A DNA stretch of 64,000 bases from a beta proteobacterium AAP99 (GCA_001295775.1 LJIA01000001.1:186001-250000); one strand, 5' to 3'. Counted from the first letter of the stretch, positions 45,922-58,508 are shown. Notes: a model not told the origin generated them from the sequence alone. Numbers and translations: made by a program.

Positions 45922-45932
45922 CTGGACTGAGC

Positions 45933-46688
45933 ATGCGAATTCTGCTGGCGAACGACGACGGCTTCAGTGCACCCGGCATTGTGCAGTTGGGCGAAGCGCT
46001 CTCGCGTCGGCACGAGGTCTGGGTCGCAGCACCGGACAGCAATCGGAGCGGGGTATCCAACGCGCTGACGCTCGACCGGCCTCTCTACGCAACTGAAGTA
46101 GCACCCAATCGCTGGCAGATCAATGGCACACCGGCTGATTGCGTCCACATCGCGCTGAACTGCCTGGTGCCGAAGAGCCCCCATCTGGTCGTCTCGGGCA
46201 TCAACAACGGCGAGAATATGGGTGATGACACCCTCTATTCAGGCACCGTGGCTGCCGCGATGGAGGCTTACCTCATGGGCCTGCCAGCCATCGCGTTCTC
46301 GCTTGCAGCGCGTGGCTGGCCGCATCTTGACGCTGCCGCGGACGCTGCAGCCGCATTCGTCGATCACTGGTTCGCCGGTGAACGCCGACATGAGCTGCTG
46401 AATGTCAACTTCCCAGCACTGCCGACCAGCGAGCATCGCGGTTTGAAGGTCGCGCGCTTGGGGCGCAGACACGCCGCTGAACCCGTCCTGCCCGTACACG
46501 ACCCGCAAGGGCGTCCGATGTACTGGATCGGTCCGCCAGGGAAGGTTCGTGAGTCGGAGGAGGGCACAGACTTTGCTGCGGTTGCTGCAGGCTTTACCTC
46601 GGTGACTCCCTTGCACGTGGACCTGACCAGAACCGACGCTTTGGACGACTTGCGATCACGCCTGATGACGGGATCGGGCCACGGATGA
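45933..46688 (+). CDS. surE: 5'/3'-nucleotidase SurE
   Basis: 251 residues, standard. MRILLANDDGFSAPGIVQL carries the metal-binding DD pair; VSGINNGENMGDDTLYSGTVAAAMEA is the SurE signature. Dephosphorylates nucleoside monophosphates in stationary phase. ATG 45933 is the family start; a longer frame from 45903 overlaps the terminator. The stop overlaps the pcm ATG (ATGA). Confidence 0.96.
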   Translation: MRILLANDDGFSAPGIVQLGEALSRRHEVWVAAPDSNRSGVSNALTLDRPLYATEVAPNRWQINGTPADCVHIALNCLVPKSPHLVVSGINNGENMGDDTLYSGTVAAAMEAYLMGLPAIAFSLAARGWPHLDAAADAAAAFVDHWFAGERRHELLNVNFPALPTSEHRGLKVARLGRRHAAEPVLPVHDPQGRPMYWIGPPGKVRESEEGTDFAAVAAGFTSVTPLHVDLTRTDALDDLRSRLMTGSGHG

Positions 46689-47416
46689 GTCATTCAGGGC
46701 GTTCGCGCGGCATGGTGCGGCCGCAGGGATTTGCGAGCTCGATCGTCGAGCCGACGCGCCGGTCCGACGGTCTGGGCATGGTGTCTGATCGTCAGCGCAA
46801 GCGGATGTGCGATCGCCTGCGCCTGCGCGGCATTCGCGCCGAAGCGGTACTCGCGGCCATGGAGCGCGTGGAGCGCCACCGTTTCGTGGATCCGGCGCTG
46901 GCTTCAAGGGCTTACGACGACGATGCGTTGCCGATCGGGCATCGCCAGACCATCTCGCACCCATGGTCCGTCGCGCGCATGATGGAGATCGCGCTGACGC
47001 TGGGCGCCGGGCAGCGGCACTGGCTCGAGGTGGGATCAGGTTGCGGCTACCAGGCGGCAGTCATGGCGCAGCTTTGCGAGCGGGTGACGAGCATCGAGCG
47101 CATTGCTGCACTGTCTGAGCAGGCGGGGCGCAATCTCGCCGCCACGGGCGTTCAGAACGTGCGCCTCGTCTATGGCGACGGCATGCTCGGCGCGCGAACG
47201 GCCGGTGTGTTCGATGCGATCGTGCTGGCGGCCGCCGGCATGGATGTACCGCCGACGCTGGTCGATCAACTCGCACCCGGCGGTGTGCTCGCCATGCCGG
47301 TGCAGCGTGCCGCGGGGCAGGTGCTGGTCGTGGTGCGAAAGGACGCCGAGGGGCGTGTCAATCACTCGGACGCCGGGCCTGCCAACTATGTACCGCTGCT
47401 CGGCGGCGTGACATGA
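46685..47416 (+). CDS. pcm: Protein-L-isoaspartate O-methyltransferase
   Basis: 243 residues, with an N-terminal extension of about 30 over the E. coli enzyme. Core: ERHRFVDPALASRAYDDDALPIGHRQTISHP, the SAM motif WLEVGSGCGYQAAVMAQL, and NVRLVYGDGM. Repairs isoaspartyl residues in aged proteins. ATG overlaps the surE stop by four bases, so both are coupled; nlpD follows in 91 bases. Confidence 0.95.
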   Translation: MSHSGRSRGMVRPQGFASSIVEPTRRSDGLGMVSDRQRKRMCDRLRLRGIRAEAVLAAMERVERHRFVDPALASRAYDDDALPIGHRQTISHPWSVARMMEIALTLGAGQRHWLEVGSGCGYQAAVMAQLCERVTSIERIAALSEQAGRNLAATGVQNVRLVYGDGMLGARTAGVFDAIVLAAAGMDVPPTLVDQLAPGGVLAMPVQRAAGQVLVVVRKDAEGRVNHSDAGPANYVPLLGGVT

Positions 47417-47507
47417 AGCAACCCAAGTTTGCTACGCTCAATCGTTCGCGGGATGCAGAACTGAAGCAGAGCTGCCACCCACGGAAACTCAACAACACAA
47501 CCAGACA

Positions 47508-48491
47508 ATGATGGCAGCAGCAAAGAGGGAAGCGCGTTTTGGAATGACGGGTCGGGCATGCGTTGTGCTCGCACTCGTGGCGTTGACGGCTTGCGCCAGC
47601 AAGACGCCAGCGCCGATCGTTGATCGCTCTTCCGGGTCGGGCGCCAAGCCAGCTCAGGCCGCGCCGCAGCCTGCTCCGGCGGCGAGTGCAGCTGCCACGC
47701 CCACGCCCGCGGCCGTCAACCGGGTGCCGGCGGATCCTCGCTCACCCACCTATGTCGTGCAGCGTGGTGACACCCTGTTCAAGATTGCGCTCGAAATGGG
47801 CCAGGCCTGGCGCGATATTGCCGCCTGGAACAATCTCGACGACCCCAACCGCATTGAGGTTGGACAGACGCTGCGCGTGTTGCCGCCTGAAGGTGGTGCC
47901 GTTGCCCAAACCTCGCCTGTGCGTATGGGTACCGTAGAGCCGCGAGCGGCGACCTCGCCCGCAGCCGGCGCGCCCGCACCTGCTGCGGTGCCGGGGGCCA
48001 ATGGCACCGGCGCCACCTCAACGCCTGCGGCCGCTGCTGCCCCGGCTACCCCGGCGCCTGCCGCGGCCGCAAGCGCGCGCCCGGCCGCTCCGGAGCCTGC
48101 ACCTGCCGCTGCGGGGGAAGACGAAGTCGCATTTGCCTGGCCCGCCAAGGGAGCCGTGGTCGAAGCGTTCAACGATGTGAAGAACAAGGGTTTGGACATT
48201 GCCGGCAAGGCAGGCGACCCGGTGCTTGCCGCCGCAGACGGCCAGGTCGTTTATGCCGGCAGCGGTCTGCGCGGCTACGGGAACTTGATCATCGTGAAGC
48301 ACAACGCCACCTACTTGACGGCGTATGCGCACAATCAGGCGCTCGTCGTGAAGGAAGGCCAGCGCGTCAAGAAGGGTCAGAAAATCGCAGAGATGGGGTC
48401 TTCGGACGCTGATCGCGTCAAACTCCACTTCGAGATTCGCCGGCAGGGTCGCCCGGTGGACCCTGCCAAGTTGCTTCCGGACAAGCCATGA
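47508..48491 (+). CDS. nlpD: Murein hydrolase activator NlpD (LysM + M23 lipoprotein)
   Basis: 327 residues. Lipoprotein signal with lipobox LTAC (Cys near residue 29), a Pro/Ala spacer, LysM at about 83-127 (YVVQRGDTLFKIALEMG...IEVGQTLRVLPPEG), a second Ala/Pro spacer, then an M23 domain at about 205-325 (FAWPAKGAVVEAFND...GLDIAGKAGDPVLAAADGQVVYAGSGLRGYGNLIIVKH). Catalytic M23 residues look partly degenerate, as in amidase activators. ATG 47508 has no clear ribosome site; ATG 47544 is an alternative giving a standard signal. The stop overlaps the rpoS ATG, and the rpoS promoter in other bacteria lies inside this gene. Confidence 0.94.
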   Translation: MMAAAKREARFGMTGRACVVLALVALTACASKTPAPIVDRSSGSGAKPAQAAPQPAPAASAAATPTPAAVNRVPADPRSPTYVVQRGDTLFKIALEMGQAWRDIAAWNNLDDPNRIEVGQTLRVLPPEGGAVAQTSPVRMGTVEPRAATSPAAGAPAPAAVPGANGTGATSTPAAAAAPATPAPAAAASARPAAPEPAPAAAGEDEVAFAWPAKGAVVEAFNDVKNKGLDIAGKAGDPVLAAADGQVVYAGSGLRGYGNLIIVKHNATYLTAYAHNQALVVKEGQRVKKGQKIAEMGSSDADRVKLHFEIRRQGRPVDPAKLLPDKP

Positions 48492-49582
48492 ACGATACGG
48501 GCGGCAGCATGAGCACCCAATCTGCAGTCGATGACGCAGATGCTGCCCTGCTGCATGCCCTGGCCATCGACGCCGAACTTGATGGCGCGCTTGACGCGCA
48601 AGAGTTCGAAGAAGCCGAAGACGACCTCGACCCTGATGCGCTGATCGCCGACGCCTCTGCAGATGAGGGCGAACCCAGCCCGTCCGTGCCGGCCCCGCGC
48701 ACAGATCGGCGGCGCCTGCTCAAGGCCGACGAGGTCGCCGGTGGCGCCACGATCGACAAGTACCTCAATGACATCGGCGCCAAACCGCTGCTGACGGCAG
48801 AAGAAGAAGGCCGCTATGCCCGGGCGCTGCGGGCCGGGGACTTCAGCGCGCGCCAGAAACTCATCGAGCACAACCTGCGTCTGGTCGTGTCGATCGCCAA
48901 GCGCTACCAGGATCGCGGTGTCGCGCTGCTCGATCTGATCGAGGAAGGCAACCTTGGCCTGATCCACGCCATCGAGAAGTTCGATCCGGATCGCGGCTTT
49001 CGCTTCTCCACCTACGCCACCTGGTGGATTCGGCAGGCCGTGGAGCGCGCGATCATGATGCAGTCGCGCACGGTGCGATTGCCGATACACGTGCTGCGCG
49101 ACCTCACCCAGGTACTCCGTGCAAAGGGCAAGCTGGAGCGGGCGCAGGGCAGTGGATCCGACCCGTCCGCGCAGGTGAGCGATGCCAGTATTGCCGAGCA
49201 GCTTGGATCCTCCGCCAAGGAAGTGAGCGCGCTGTTGCAGCTGGGTGCCGATGCGATCTCGCTCGACACCCCGCTGGCGGATGATCCGACCTCCACCATG
49301 CAGGACGTGATGCAGTCCGAGGGGGCGACGCCGGACGAGGTCGTGGATACCTCGGAGCGCGAGCGTCTGATCGACGACTGGCTACACAAGCTCAACGTAC
49401 GCCAGCGCCGCGTGATTGAGCGGCGCTTCGGTCTTCACGGGCTGGAACCCGCCACGCTTGAAGACATTGCCGACGAGATGGATCTCACGCGCGAGCGTGT
49501 GCGCCAGATCCAGCAGGAGGCGCTGATGCGCCTGAAGCGTGTGCTGGCGGCCAGCGGCGTGACGCGCGACAACCTGCTCTAG
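48488..49582 (+). CDS. rpoS: RNA polymerase sigma factor RpoS
   Basis: 364 residues. An acidic N-terminal region of about 85 precedes region 1.2 (DKYLNDIGAKPLLTAEEEGRYARALR), region 2 (IEHNLRLVVSIAKRYQDRGVALLDLIEEGNLGLIHAIEKFDP and FRFSTYATWWIRQAVERAI), region 3, and region 4 (RRFGLHGLEPATLEDIADEMDLTRERVRQIQQEALMRLKR). Master regulator of stationary phase and general stress. Order surE-pcm-nlpD-rpoS is conserved. ATG 48488 overlaps the nlpD stop; an in-frame ATG at 48509 is a possible alternative. Confidence 0.97.
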   Translation: MNDTGGSMSTQSAVDDADAALLHALAIDAELDGALDAQEFEEAEDDLDPDALIADASADEGEPSPSVPAPRTDRRRLLKADEVAGGATIDKYLNDIGAKPLLTAEEEGRYARALRAGDFSARQKLIEHNLRLVVSIAKRYQDRGVALLDLIEEGNLGLIHAIEKFDPDRGFRFSTYATWWIRQAVERAIMMQSRTVRLPIHVLRDLTQVLRAKGKLERAQGSGSDPSAQVSDASIAEQLGSSAKEVSALLQLGADAISLDTPLADDPTSTMQDVMQSEGATPDEVVDTSERERLIDDWLHKLNVRQRRVIERRFGLHGLEPATLEDIADEMDLTRERVRQIQQEALMRLKRVLAASGVTRDNLL

Positions 49583-49641
49583 CTGCGGCGCACCCGGCCT
49601 GCGGCTGGGATAATTGCAGGTTTTCGCCCCGGAGCCGCACG

Positions 49642-50424
49642 GTGACGCCCACACTGGTCTTTGATCTAGAAACCATCCCGGATGCCGAGGGCCTTCGCGC
49701 CATTCGCAGCGATCTCGATCATCTGGACGACGTCGCGCTCGTGGATGCCGTGCTGGCTGAGCGCCAGGCTGCCAAGGGCACGAGCTTCCTACCGCACCAC
49801 CTTCACAAGATCATCGCCATCGGCTGCGTGTTCCGCAGCGACAAGGGCCTGCAGGTGCGCTGCCTCGGCGATGAGCGCACCGACGAGGCGCGCCTGATTG
49901 CCGACTTCTTCAAGCTGATTGACCACTACACGCCGCAGCTGGTGAGCTGGAACGGCGGCGGTTTCGATCTGCCCTGTCTGCACTACCGCGCCATGAAACA
50001 TCTGGTGCCGAGTGCCCGCTACTGGGAAAACGGCGACGAGGATCGCGACTTCAAGTGGAACAACTATCTCAGCCGCTATCACATGCGGCACCTGGATCTC
50101 ATGGACTATCTCGGCATGTTTACCGGCCGCGCCAATGCACCGCTTGACGAGCTTGCCAAGCTCTGCGGCCTGCCCGGCAAGCTGGGCGTGGATGGTTCGC
50201 AGGTGCTGCCCATGTGGCGGGAAGGGCGCCTGCCCGAGATCCGTGCCTATTGCGAGACCGATGTAATGAACACCTATCTGCTGTACGCGCGGCATCAGGT
50301 GCTGCGCGGCGCGATGAGCCGCGAAGCCTACGAGGCCGAGGAGCAGCTCGTGCACGACACGCTGATCGAGCTGCCCGGTGAGCACTGGGCGCAGTACCTG
50401 GACGCCTGGAGTCCGTCTGCATGA
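49642..50424 (+). CDS. Predicted 3'-5' exonuclease (PolB-exo2 / DEDD type)
   Basis: 260 residues from GTG 49642 with GGAG about eight bases upstream. DEDD ribonuclease-H fold: VFDLETIPD (D-E), [21 protein letters not shown] (D), and [15 protein letters not shown] (final D). [12 protein letters not shown] lies between. Family members are stand-alone exonucleases like the polymerase B proofreading domain, of uncertain role. GATAAT at 49609-49614 may be a -10. The stop overlaps the rlmD start (ATGA), implying coupled synthesis. Confidence 0.88.
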   Translation: MTPTLVFDLETIPDAEGLRAIRSDLDHLDDVALVDAVLAERQAAKGTSFLPHHLHKIIAIGCVFRSDKGLQVRCLGDERTDEARLIADFFKLIDHYTPQLVSWNGGGFDLPCLHYRAMKHLVPSARYWENGDEDRDFKWNNYLSRYHMRHLDLMDYLGMFTGRANAPLDELAKLCGLPGKLGVDGSQVLPMWREGRLPEIRAYCETDVMNTYLLYARHQVLRGAMSREAYEAEEQLVHDTLIELPGEHWAQYLDAWSPSA

Positions 50425-51821
50425 GGCGCAACCGCAATCCGAATCTGCAGCCGCGCTTTGATGAACTGACGATCGAGTCGATCGACCTTGAAGCGCAGGG
50501 CGTGGCGCATCGCGCGCCCGAGCCGCACCCGGAGACGGGCGTGCTGCCCGAGAAGGGCAAGGTCGTGTTCGTGCGCGGCGCGCTGGCGGGCGAACGCGTG
50601 CGTGCGGAGGTGGTGCGCGAGAAGCCCAGCTTCGCGGTGGCGGAACTGACCGAGGTACTGCGTGAAAGCCCGCTGCGCGTCACCCCGCGCTGCAAGCACT
50701 TTGGCACCTGCGGCGGCTGCTCCATGCAGCATGTGGAGCCGATGGCGCAGGTGGCCATCAAGCAGCGCGCGCTGGAAGACTGCCTGTGGCATGTGGGCAA
50801 GCTCAAGCCCGCGCAGGTGCTGCCGCCCATTGCCGGCCCCGCCTGGGGCTACCGCTACCGGGCGCGCCTGTCGGTGCGCTACGTGGAGAAGAAGGGCGGC
50901 GTGCTGGTGGGCTTTCACGAGCGCGCCTCCAGCTACGTGGCTGACATGACCGAGTGCCACATCCTGCCGCCGCACGTGGCCAGACTGCTGGTGCCGCTGC
51001 GCGAGCTGGTCGCGGGGCTCTCGATCCGGGACCGCATGCCGCAGATCGAGCTGGCGGTCGGGCAGAGCGACACGATCCTGGTGCTGCGCGTGCTCGAGCC
51101 GCCCACGGCGGCAGATCATGCGCTGCTGGCTGCGTTCGAGGACGCGCACGGCGTCATCTTCTGGCTGCAACCCAAGGGGCCGGACTCCATCCACCCGCGT
51201 GACGCGAGCCGGTCGGGTGATCTCCACTATCTGCTGCCCGAGTTCGGCATCCGCATGCCCTTCAAGGCCACGGACTTCACCCAGGTCAATCACCAGATCA
51301 ACCGTGTGCTGGTGGACCGCGCCATTCGCCTGCTGGACGTCCAGCGCAGCGACCGCGTGCTGGATCTGTTCTGCGGCCTGGGCAACTTCACGCTGCCGCT
51401 GGCCACCCTGGCTGCGCAGGTGCATGGCATCGAGGGCAGCCAGACCCTGGTGGACCGGGCGCTGGCCAATGCGCAGGCCAACGGCGTGGCGGCCAGGACG
51501 AGCTTTGCGGCGCGCAACCTCTTCGAGGTGACGACCGACGAGGTGCGAAGCTGGGGTGCATTCGACCGCTGGCTGGTCGATCCGCCGCGCGAAGGCGCAC
51601 TTGCCGTGGCCCGCGCCGCCGCCGCACTGGCGGCTCACGAGCGCCCGAAGCGGATGGTCTACGTGAGCTGCAACCCGGCCACGCTGGCGCGCGACGCCGC
51701 CGTGCTGGTGCATGAAGGCGGCTGGCAGCTCAAGTCGGCCGGCGTGATCAACATGTTCCCGCACACCAGCCACGTGGAGAGCATGGCAGTCTTTGAGTCG
51801 AATTTGGCCGAAAATGATTGA
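50421..51821 (+). CDS. rlmD: 23S rRNA (uracil-1939-C5)-methyltransferase RlmD
   Basis: 466 residues. N-terminal TRAM domain, the [4Fe-4S] site [17 protein letters not shown] with a Cys near residue 88 before it, the SAM motif [27 protein letters not shown], and the catalytic [13 protein letters not shown]. It methylates U1939 of 23S rRNA. Length fits RlmD (RumA). ATG overlaps the exonuclease stop. The last codons (LAEND) are built from one arm of a long repeat element, copy I. Confidence 0.95.
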   Translation: MRRNRNPNLQPRFDELTIESIDLEAQGVAHRAPEPHPETGVLPEKGKVVFVRGALAGERVRAEVVREKPSFAVAELTEVLRESPLRVTPRCKHFGTCGGCSMQHVEPMAQVAIKQRALEDCLWHVGKLKPAQVLPPIAGPAWGYRYRARLSVRYVEKKGGVLVGFHERASSYVADMTECHILPPHVARLLVPLRELVAGLSIRDRMPQIELAVGQSDTILVLRVLEPPTAADHALLAAFEDAHGVIFWLQPKGPDSIHPRDASRSGDLHYLLPEFGIRMPFKATDFTQVNHQINRVLVDRAIRLLDVQRSDRVLDLFCGLGNFTLPLATLAAQVHGIEGSQTLVDRALANAQANGVAARTSFAARNLFEVTTDEVRSWGAFDRWLVDPPREGALAVARAAAALAAHERPKRMVYVSCNPATLARDAAVLVHEGGWQLKSAGVINMFPHTSHVESMAVFESNLAEND

Positions 51822-51919
51822 TATAAGTGCCTTCTGAAGCCTTCAAATGGCTGAGAAGCGTCGCCATACAAGCGGAAAGCTTGTTTTCGCCGATCTCGCA
51901 GTTTTCTGGCCGAAAATGA
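51805..51919 (-). repeat. Long form of the dispersed element, copy I
   Basis: TGGCCGAAAATGA occurs at 51805-51817 and again at 51907-51919, bracketing a core which on the minus strand reads GCTTTCCGCTTGT, GACGCTTCTCAGCCATTTGA. Spacings (27 and 53 bases) equal those of copy B. The left box overlaps the end of rlmD. Confidence 0.65.
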
Positions 51920-51924
51920 AACAA

Positions 51925-51953
51925 AAAGGGTCGCCTCGGCGACCCTTTCTGTT
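51925..51953. terminator. Bidirectional terminator between rlmD and the YccA-type gene
   Basis: AAAGGGTCGCC / GGCGACCCTTT, 11-bp perfect stem with loop TC, a T-rich run after it on the plus strand and TTTT on the minus strand. Confidence 0.92.
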
Positions 51954-51982
51954 TGCAGACGCGCCCTTGGGCGCGCAGCGAA

Positions 51983-52675
51983 TTACTCCTGATTGCCGAT
52001 GCCGAGCAGTGCCAGCAGATTAGCGAAAACGTTGTAGATGTTCATGTACAGCGCCATCGTCGCGCTGACGTAGTTTGTCTCGCCACCGTTCACGATGCGG
52101 TTCACGTCCCACACCATAAACAGGGCGCTGATTGCAAGGCTCATCACGATCAGGGCGAGCATCAGTGCAGGCAGCTGAAACACGATGCCAATCACGGCAC
52201 CCACCAGCACGACCAGCGCACCGACCATCAGGAACTTGCCCATGCCCGACAGATCGCGCTTGGTCGCGGCACCGATCGCGGCCATCGACGCACAGATGAC
52301 CGCGGTGCCACCAAGGGCTGTCATCACCAAGGTTGCGCCGCCCTCCATGCCCAGCACCCAGCCCAACAGCCGCGACAGCATGACGCCCATGAAGAACGTA
52401 AAGGCCAGGAGCAGAGCCACACCTGCGCCGGAGTTCTTGTTCTTTTCGATCAGGTACATGAAACCGAATGCGCCGCCGAGGAACAGCACAAGTGAGAGCA
52501 TGGGGCTCTTGAACAAAGTCTGGTCCAGCCCCATCGCCATGGCCAGCCAGGCGCCGGCGATCGTCGGGACCAGCGAAACGGCGAGCAGCGCGTAGGTGTT
52601 GCGAAGCACCTTGTTGCGTTGCTCGGCAGACAGGGTCGTTTGACCGTAGCTGCCAATGGTTTGAACTTCAGCCAT
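51983..52675 (-). CDS. Bax-inhibitor-1/YccA family inner-membrane protein
   Basis: 230 residues with seven membrane segments, starting after a polar N-terminus (about 1-20). The family signature FMGVMLSRLLGWVL, the LAISALFMVWDVNRIVNGG segment and the final YNVFANLLALLGIGNQE are typical of YccA/TMBIM proteins. They modulate membrane proteolysis (FtsH) or calcium leakage. GAGGAGTGG upstream of ATG 52675 is the ribosome site. Monocistronic. Confidence 0.92.
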   Translation of the reverse strand: MAEVQTIGSYGQTTLSAEQRNKVLRNTYALLAVSLVPTIAGAWLAMAMGLDQTLFKSPMLSLVLFLGGAFGFMYLIEKNKNSGAGVALLLAFTFFMGVMLSRLLGWVLGMEGGATLVMTALGGTAVICASMAAIGAATKRDLSGMGKFLMVGALVVLVGAVIGIVFQLPALMLALIVMSLAISALFMVWDVNRIVNGGETNYVSATMALYMNIYNVFANLLALLGIGNQE

Positions 52676-52905
52676 GGACTTCCACTCCTCGATGAGATCT
52701 GGGCTCGGTTCCGGGGCCGATCGGCACCGCCTCTAACCCGAGCATGTGAGTGGGGATTGTGGCCCAAAGTTTCAAGCCAAACCCTCTATCCAGGCGGGGT
52801 CTTTGGCGGGGTTTTCCCTATGAAATCAGCCACTTGCACGCAGTTTCGCGCAAGCCTCGCAGCTGGTCATGGCGGCCCGGCGTGCGCCGATGCAGGCTTC
52901 GAGGC

Positions 52906-53379
52906 TTAGTGCGCGGCGCGCAGTGCGAGGAGCTCGTCGCCCGTGGCTACGCAGGCCATCCGGGCCCGGCGCGCGGCCTGACGTACGCGCTTGTCCTTGG
53001 AGATGAGCGGGCAGGCGAGCGTGAAGGCCAGATCCAGAAAGGGCTGGTCATCGGCGTCCAGGCAGCGGACGGGGCAGGGACGAATCTCGGCGGCGTGCAG
53101 TGTTGCCAGTTCGAGCGCTTCGCTCATGCGCGCTTGCATCCACGCTGATGCATCGTTGCCGTGTGGCGCCCATGCCTGCACTGCGGGGTACGCCAGCACG
53201 CGACGCAGTTCCTCGAGCAGGTGCGGTGTCACGATCCAGCGCAGCGCTCCGGCCTGCAGCGCGCGCCGCAGGGCCTGCGCAGCGGGGTCGCGGAACACGA
53301 ACAGATCCAGCACGGCATTGGTGTCGAGCACCGCTTGCGCCGGGTGGGCTGGAGGTTGCGCTTCCGGATGATCAGTCAT
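52906..53379 (-). CDS. PIN-domain protein (TIGR00305-like putative toxin)
   Basis: 157 residues. PIN nuclease fold with the acidic residues in QAVLDTNAVLDLFVF (D), WIVTPHLLEELRRVLAYP (E), CLDADDQPFLDLAFTL (D) and LISKDKRVRQAA (D). All four expected acids are present, so RNase activity is plausible. The start is unclear: ATG 53442 overlaps the upstream stop (TGATG) and would add 21 residues. No antitoxin is adjacent; the upstream neighbour is a membrane protein, so it should not be called a toxin-antitoxin pair. Confidence 0.82.
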   Translation of the reverse strand: MTDHPEAQPPAHPAQAVLDTNAVLDLFVFRDPAAQALRRALQAGALRWIVTPHLLEELRRVLAYPAVQAWAPHGNDASAWMQARMSEALELATLHAAEIRPCPVRCLDADDQPFLDLAFTLACPLISKDKRVRQAARRARMACVATGDELLALRAAH

Positions 53380-53441
53380 TGCAGTAGCCACTGCCCTTGC
53401 GGCGCTGAGGCAGGGAGCACTGGGCGCAGCGGCGCCCGACA

Positions 53442-53960
53442 TCAACGCTGCGGCAGACGCACTTGCACGGCGACCCAGTCGCGCGCGCTTGCAGGCAGCA
53501 TCGGCGCATCACCCGAACCTACAGCCTCGGTGATGAAGGTCTCGGGGGTCAGACCCACCTCGGTGACGAGCCGCTCGCGCAGCAGCGCCGCGCGCTTTTC
53601 ATCGAGGCCTTCGAGCGAGGGCGTCTGCAGCACGATCTTCGCGTCTGGGTGTGAACGCACATAGGCAATCACCGCAGACAAGCCCGACAGGGACACCGGC
53701 AGCGGTTCGGCTGCGCCGGCGCTGTAGCGCACCATCACGGTCGGCGGCTGCGCGCCGGGGGCCATCGGCAGCGGCGGGGGCGGCTCCATCATCTGCGCCG
53801 CGACGGACTGCGCTGCTGGGGGAATGGGGGCGGGCACGCCGACGATGCGTGCCCAGTGATAGCACAGCACCGCAAAGACCAGGCCCGCGAGAATCAGCAC
53901 CACGCCATTGCGACGCGACTCGCGCGCCAGTTCGGTGTCGGTGATCGGTGTCTCGCTCAT
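53442..53960 (-). CDS. Single-pass membrane protein with an OmpA-like periplasmic domain
   Basis: 172 residues. One membrane helix at about 19-37 (GVVLILAGLVFAVLCYHWA), a Pro-rich linker, then a small domain with AVIAYVRSHPDAKIVLQTP, EKRAALLRERLVTEVGLTPETFI, reminiscent of OmpA C-terminal peptidoglycan-binding folds but without the canonical N-x2-L-s-x2-R-A motif intact. Function unknown. It is 34 bases downstream of acnA and overlaps or touches the PIN gene, so it may be in the same transcript. Confidence 0.65.
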   Translation of the reverse strand: MSETPITDTELARESRRNGVVLILAGLVFAVLCYHWARIVGVPAPIPPAAQSVAAQMMEPPPPLPMAPGAQPPTVMVRYSAGAAEPLPVSLSGLSAVIAYVRSHPDAKIVLQTPSLEGLDEKRAALLRERLVTEVGLTPETFITEAVGSGDAPMLPASARDWVAVQVRLPQR

Positions 53961-53994
53961 GCAGCAGGTCCTTGCGATGCTGGCTGGCTGCCGA

Positions 53995-56682
<2,688 letters not shown>

Positions 56683-56747
56683 CGAAAACTCCGTACTCGG
56701 TGCTCAGTGTTCGAACAAATGCGCGGCCCGAAGGCCGCGCCAAAGAC

Positions 56748-57014
56748 TTACTTCTTCTCTGCGGGAGCCGCCGGGGTGGCGGCAGGTGCAGCGGCGGGGG
56801 CAGCCTCCGCCGGCTTGGCGGCGTCCGTGGAAGCAGGCGCGGCAGGTGCGGCCGCCGGTGCGGGTGCAGCAGCGGGCTTGGCGTCGCCCTTCTTGTCATC
56901 CTTGTGCTCTGCAGCGTGCTCGGAGGTCGGCAGTTCGACCTTGTCGCCGCTCTTGACGAGGATGAACAGGAACAGGCCGACGACGGCCAGCGCAACAGCA
57001 ATCCACTTCCACAT
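56748..57014 (-). CDS. Small membrane-anchored Ala/Pro-rich protein
   Basis: 88 residues. One N-terminal hydrophobic helix (about 3-20, IAVALAVVGLFLFILV), a short charged part (HAAEHKDDKKGD) and a low-complexity Ala/Pro tail to the end. It has no recognisable domain. Located between prpD and acnA with gaps of 42 and 65 bases, so probably cotranscribed. It may be a tether or cell-envelope spacer; real coding is supported by a plausible membrane helix and by operon position only. Confidence 0.55.
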   Translation of the reverse strand: MWKWIAVALAVVGLFLFILVKSGDKVELPTSEHAAEHKDDKKGDAKPAAAPAPAAAPAAPASTDAAKPAEAAPAAAPAATPAAPAEKK

Positions 57015-57056
57015 GATGTTTCTCCCTCAGAAACAGGTTGATTGAGACCGACGTCC

Positions 57057-58508
57057 TCAGATGACGTACAGGTCCATGTACTCGTTCACCGTCATGGCTT
57101 CGAGCTTCTTCTGGTCCAGCGAAACTGACAGGATCGCGTCCTGCTGCTTGCTGGGGAAGCGGCGTGCCAGATTGGTCTTGAACTTCTCGACCAGGACCGG
57201 GATGCCTTCCTTGCGACGACGCTTGTGGCCGATCGGGTACTCGCAGACGATCTCCTTGAGCTTCTTGCCGTCGTTGAACTCGACGGTGAGCGCGTTCGCG
57301 ATCGAGCGCTTCTCGGGGTCGTGGTAGTCCTTGGTGAACTGCTTGTCCTCGACGCAGACGATCTTGTCGCGCAGCTTGTCGATGCGCGGATCCTTCGCGA
57401 TCTTGTCCTCGTAGTCCTCGGCGGTCAGGCGACCGTAGATGATGGGCACGGCCACCATGTACTGAATGCAGTGGTCGCGGTCGGCCGGGTTGTTCAGCGG
57501 ACCCTTCTTGTCGATGATGCGGATGCAGGCCTCGTGCGTGCGGATCGTGATCTTCTTGATGTCCTCGACGGTCTTGCCCGCTTTCTTGAGCTGCGCATGG
57601 ATGTCCATGGCGCACTCCACAGCCGTCTGGCTGTGGAACTCTGCCGGGAAGCTGATCTTGAAGAGCACGTTCTCCATCACGTAGCTGCCATAGGGGCGCT
57701 GGAACTTGAATTCGTTGCCCTTGAACAGCACGTCGTAGAAGCCCCAGGTCTTGGCGGTCAGCACGCTCGGGTAGCCCATCTCGCCGGTCTTGGCGATCAG
57801 CGCCAGGCGCACGGCGCGGCTGGTGGCGTCGCCCGCGGCCCAGCTCTTGCGGCTGCCGGTGTTGGGGGCGTGGCGGTAGGTGCGCATCGCCTGGCCATCC
57901 ACGAAGGCCAGTGAGACGGCGTTGATCAGCTCTTCGCGGTTCAGGCCGATCATCTGGCCCACGACTGCGGTGGAAGCGAGCTTGACGAGGATCACGTGGT
58001 CGATGCCCACGCGGTTGAAGCTGTTCTCCAGCGCCATGCAGCCCTGGATTTCGTGGGCCTTGACCATGGCGACCAGCACGTCCTTCATGGTCAGCGGCTT
58101 CTTGCCAGCCGCGATGTTGGTGCGAGACAGCCAGTCTGCGGTGGCCAGGATGCCGCCCAGGTTGTCCGAGGGGTGACCCCACTCAGCCGCCAGCCAGGTG
58201 TCGTTGAAGTCCAGCCAGCGGATCATGGCGCCGATGTTGAAGGCCGCCTGGACGGGATCGAGCTGGAACTGTGTGCCCGGTACCTTGGCGCCGTTGGGGA
58301 CGACCGTGCCCGGCACGATCGGGCCCATCAGCTTGGTGCAGGCCGGGTAGGAGAGTGCCTCAAGGCCGCAGCCCAGCGTGTCGATCAGGCAGTTGCGCGC
58401 GGTCTCCATCGCCAGCTTGCTGGTGACCTTGTACTTGAGCACGTAGTCGACGATGTCGACGAGCACACGGTCAGGTTTGGGGCGGACGTTGGAGATGTGG
58501 GCGGACAT
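57057..58508 (-). CDS. prpD: 2-methylcitrate dehydratase (MmgE/PrpD family)
   Basis: 483 residues, full length. Dehydrates 2-methylcitrate to 2-methylaconitate in the 2-methylcitrate cycle of propionyl-CoA use. [60 protein letters not shown], and [20 protein letters not shown]-like segments are typical PrpD. ATG 58508 is preferred to an upstream start at 58586 that yields a Pro/Arg-rich extension. Neighbours prpC, prpB and acnA support the assignment. Confidence 0.94.
   Translation of the reverse strand: MSAHISNVRPKPDRVLVDIVDYVLKYKVTSKLAMETARNCLIDTLGCGLEALSYPACTKLMGPIVPGTVVPNGAKVPGTQFQLDPVQAAFNIGAMIRWLDFNDTWLAAEWGHPSDNLGGILATADWLSRTNIAAGKKPLTMKDVLVAMVKAHEIQGCMALENSFNRVGIDHVILVKLASTAVVGQMIGLNREELINAVSLAFVDGQAMRTYRHAPNTGSRKSWAAGDATSRAVRLALIAKTGEMGYPSVLTAKTWGFYDVLFKGNEFKFQRPYGSYVMENVLFKISFPAEFHSQTAVECAMDIHAQLKKAGKTVEDIKKITIRTHEACIRIIDKKGPLNNPADRDHCIQYMVAVPIIYGRLTAEDYEDKIAKDPRIDKLRDKIVCVEDKQFTKDYHDPEKRSIANALTVEFNDGKKLKEIVCEYPIGHKRRRKEGIPVLVEKFKTNLARRFPSKQQDAILSVSLDQKKLEAMTVNEYMDLYVI

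Noticed and set aside
52906-53960. Toxin-antitoxin module (PIN protein plus upstream small gene)
   Set aside because: The upstream gene encodes a membrane protein with an OmpA-like region, not an antitoxin, and no short DNA-binding gene is nearby. The PIN call is kept, the module is not.
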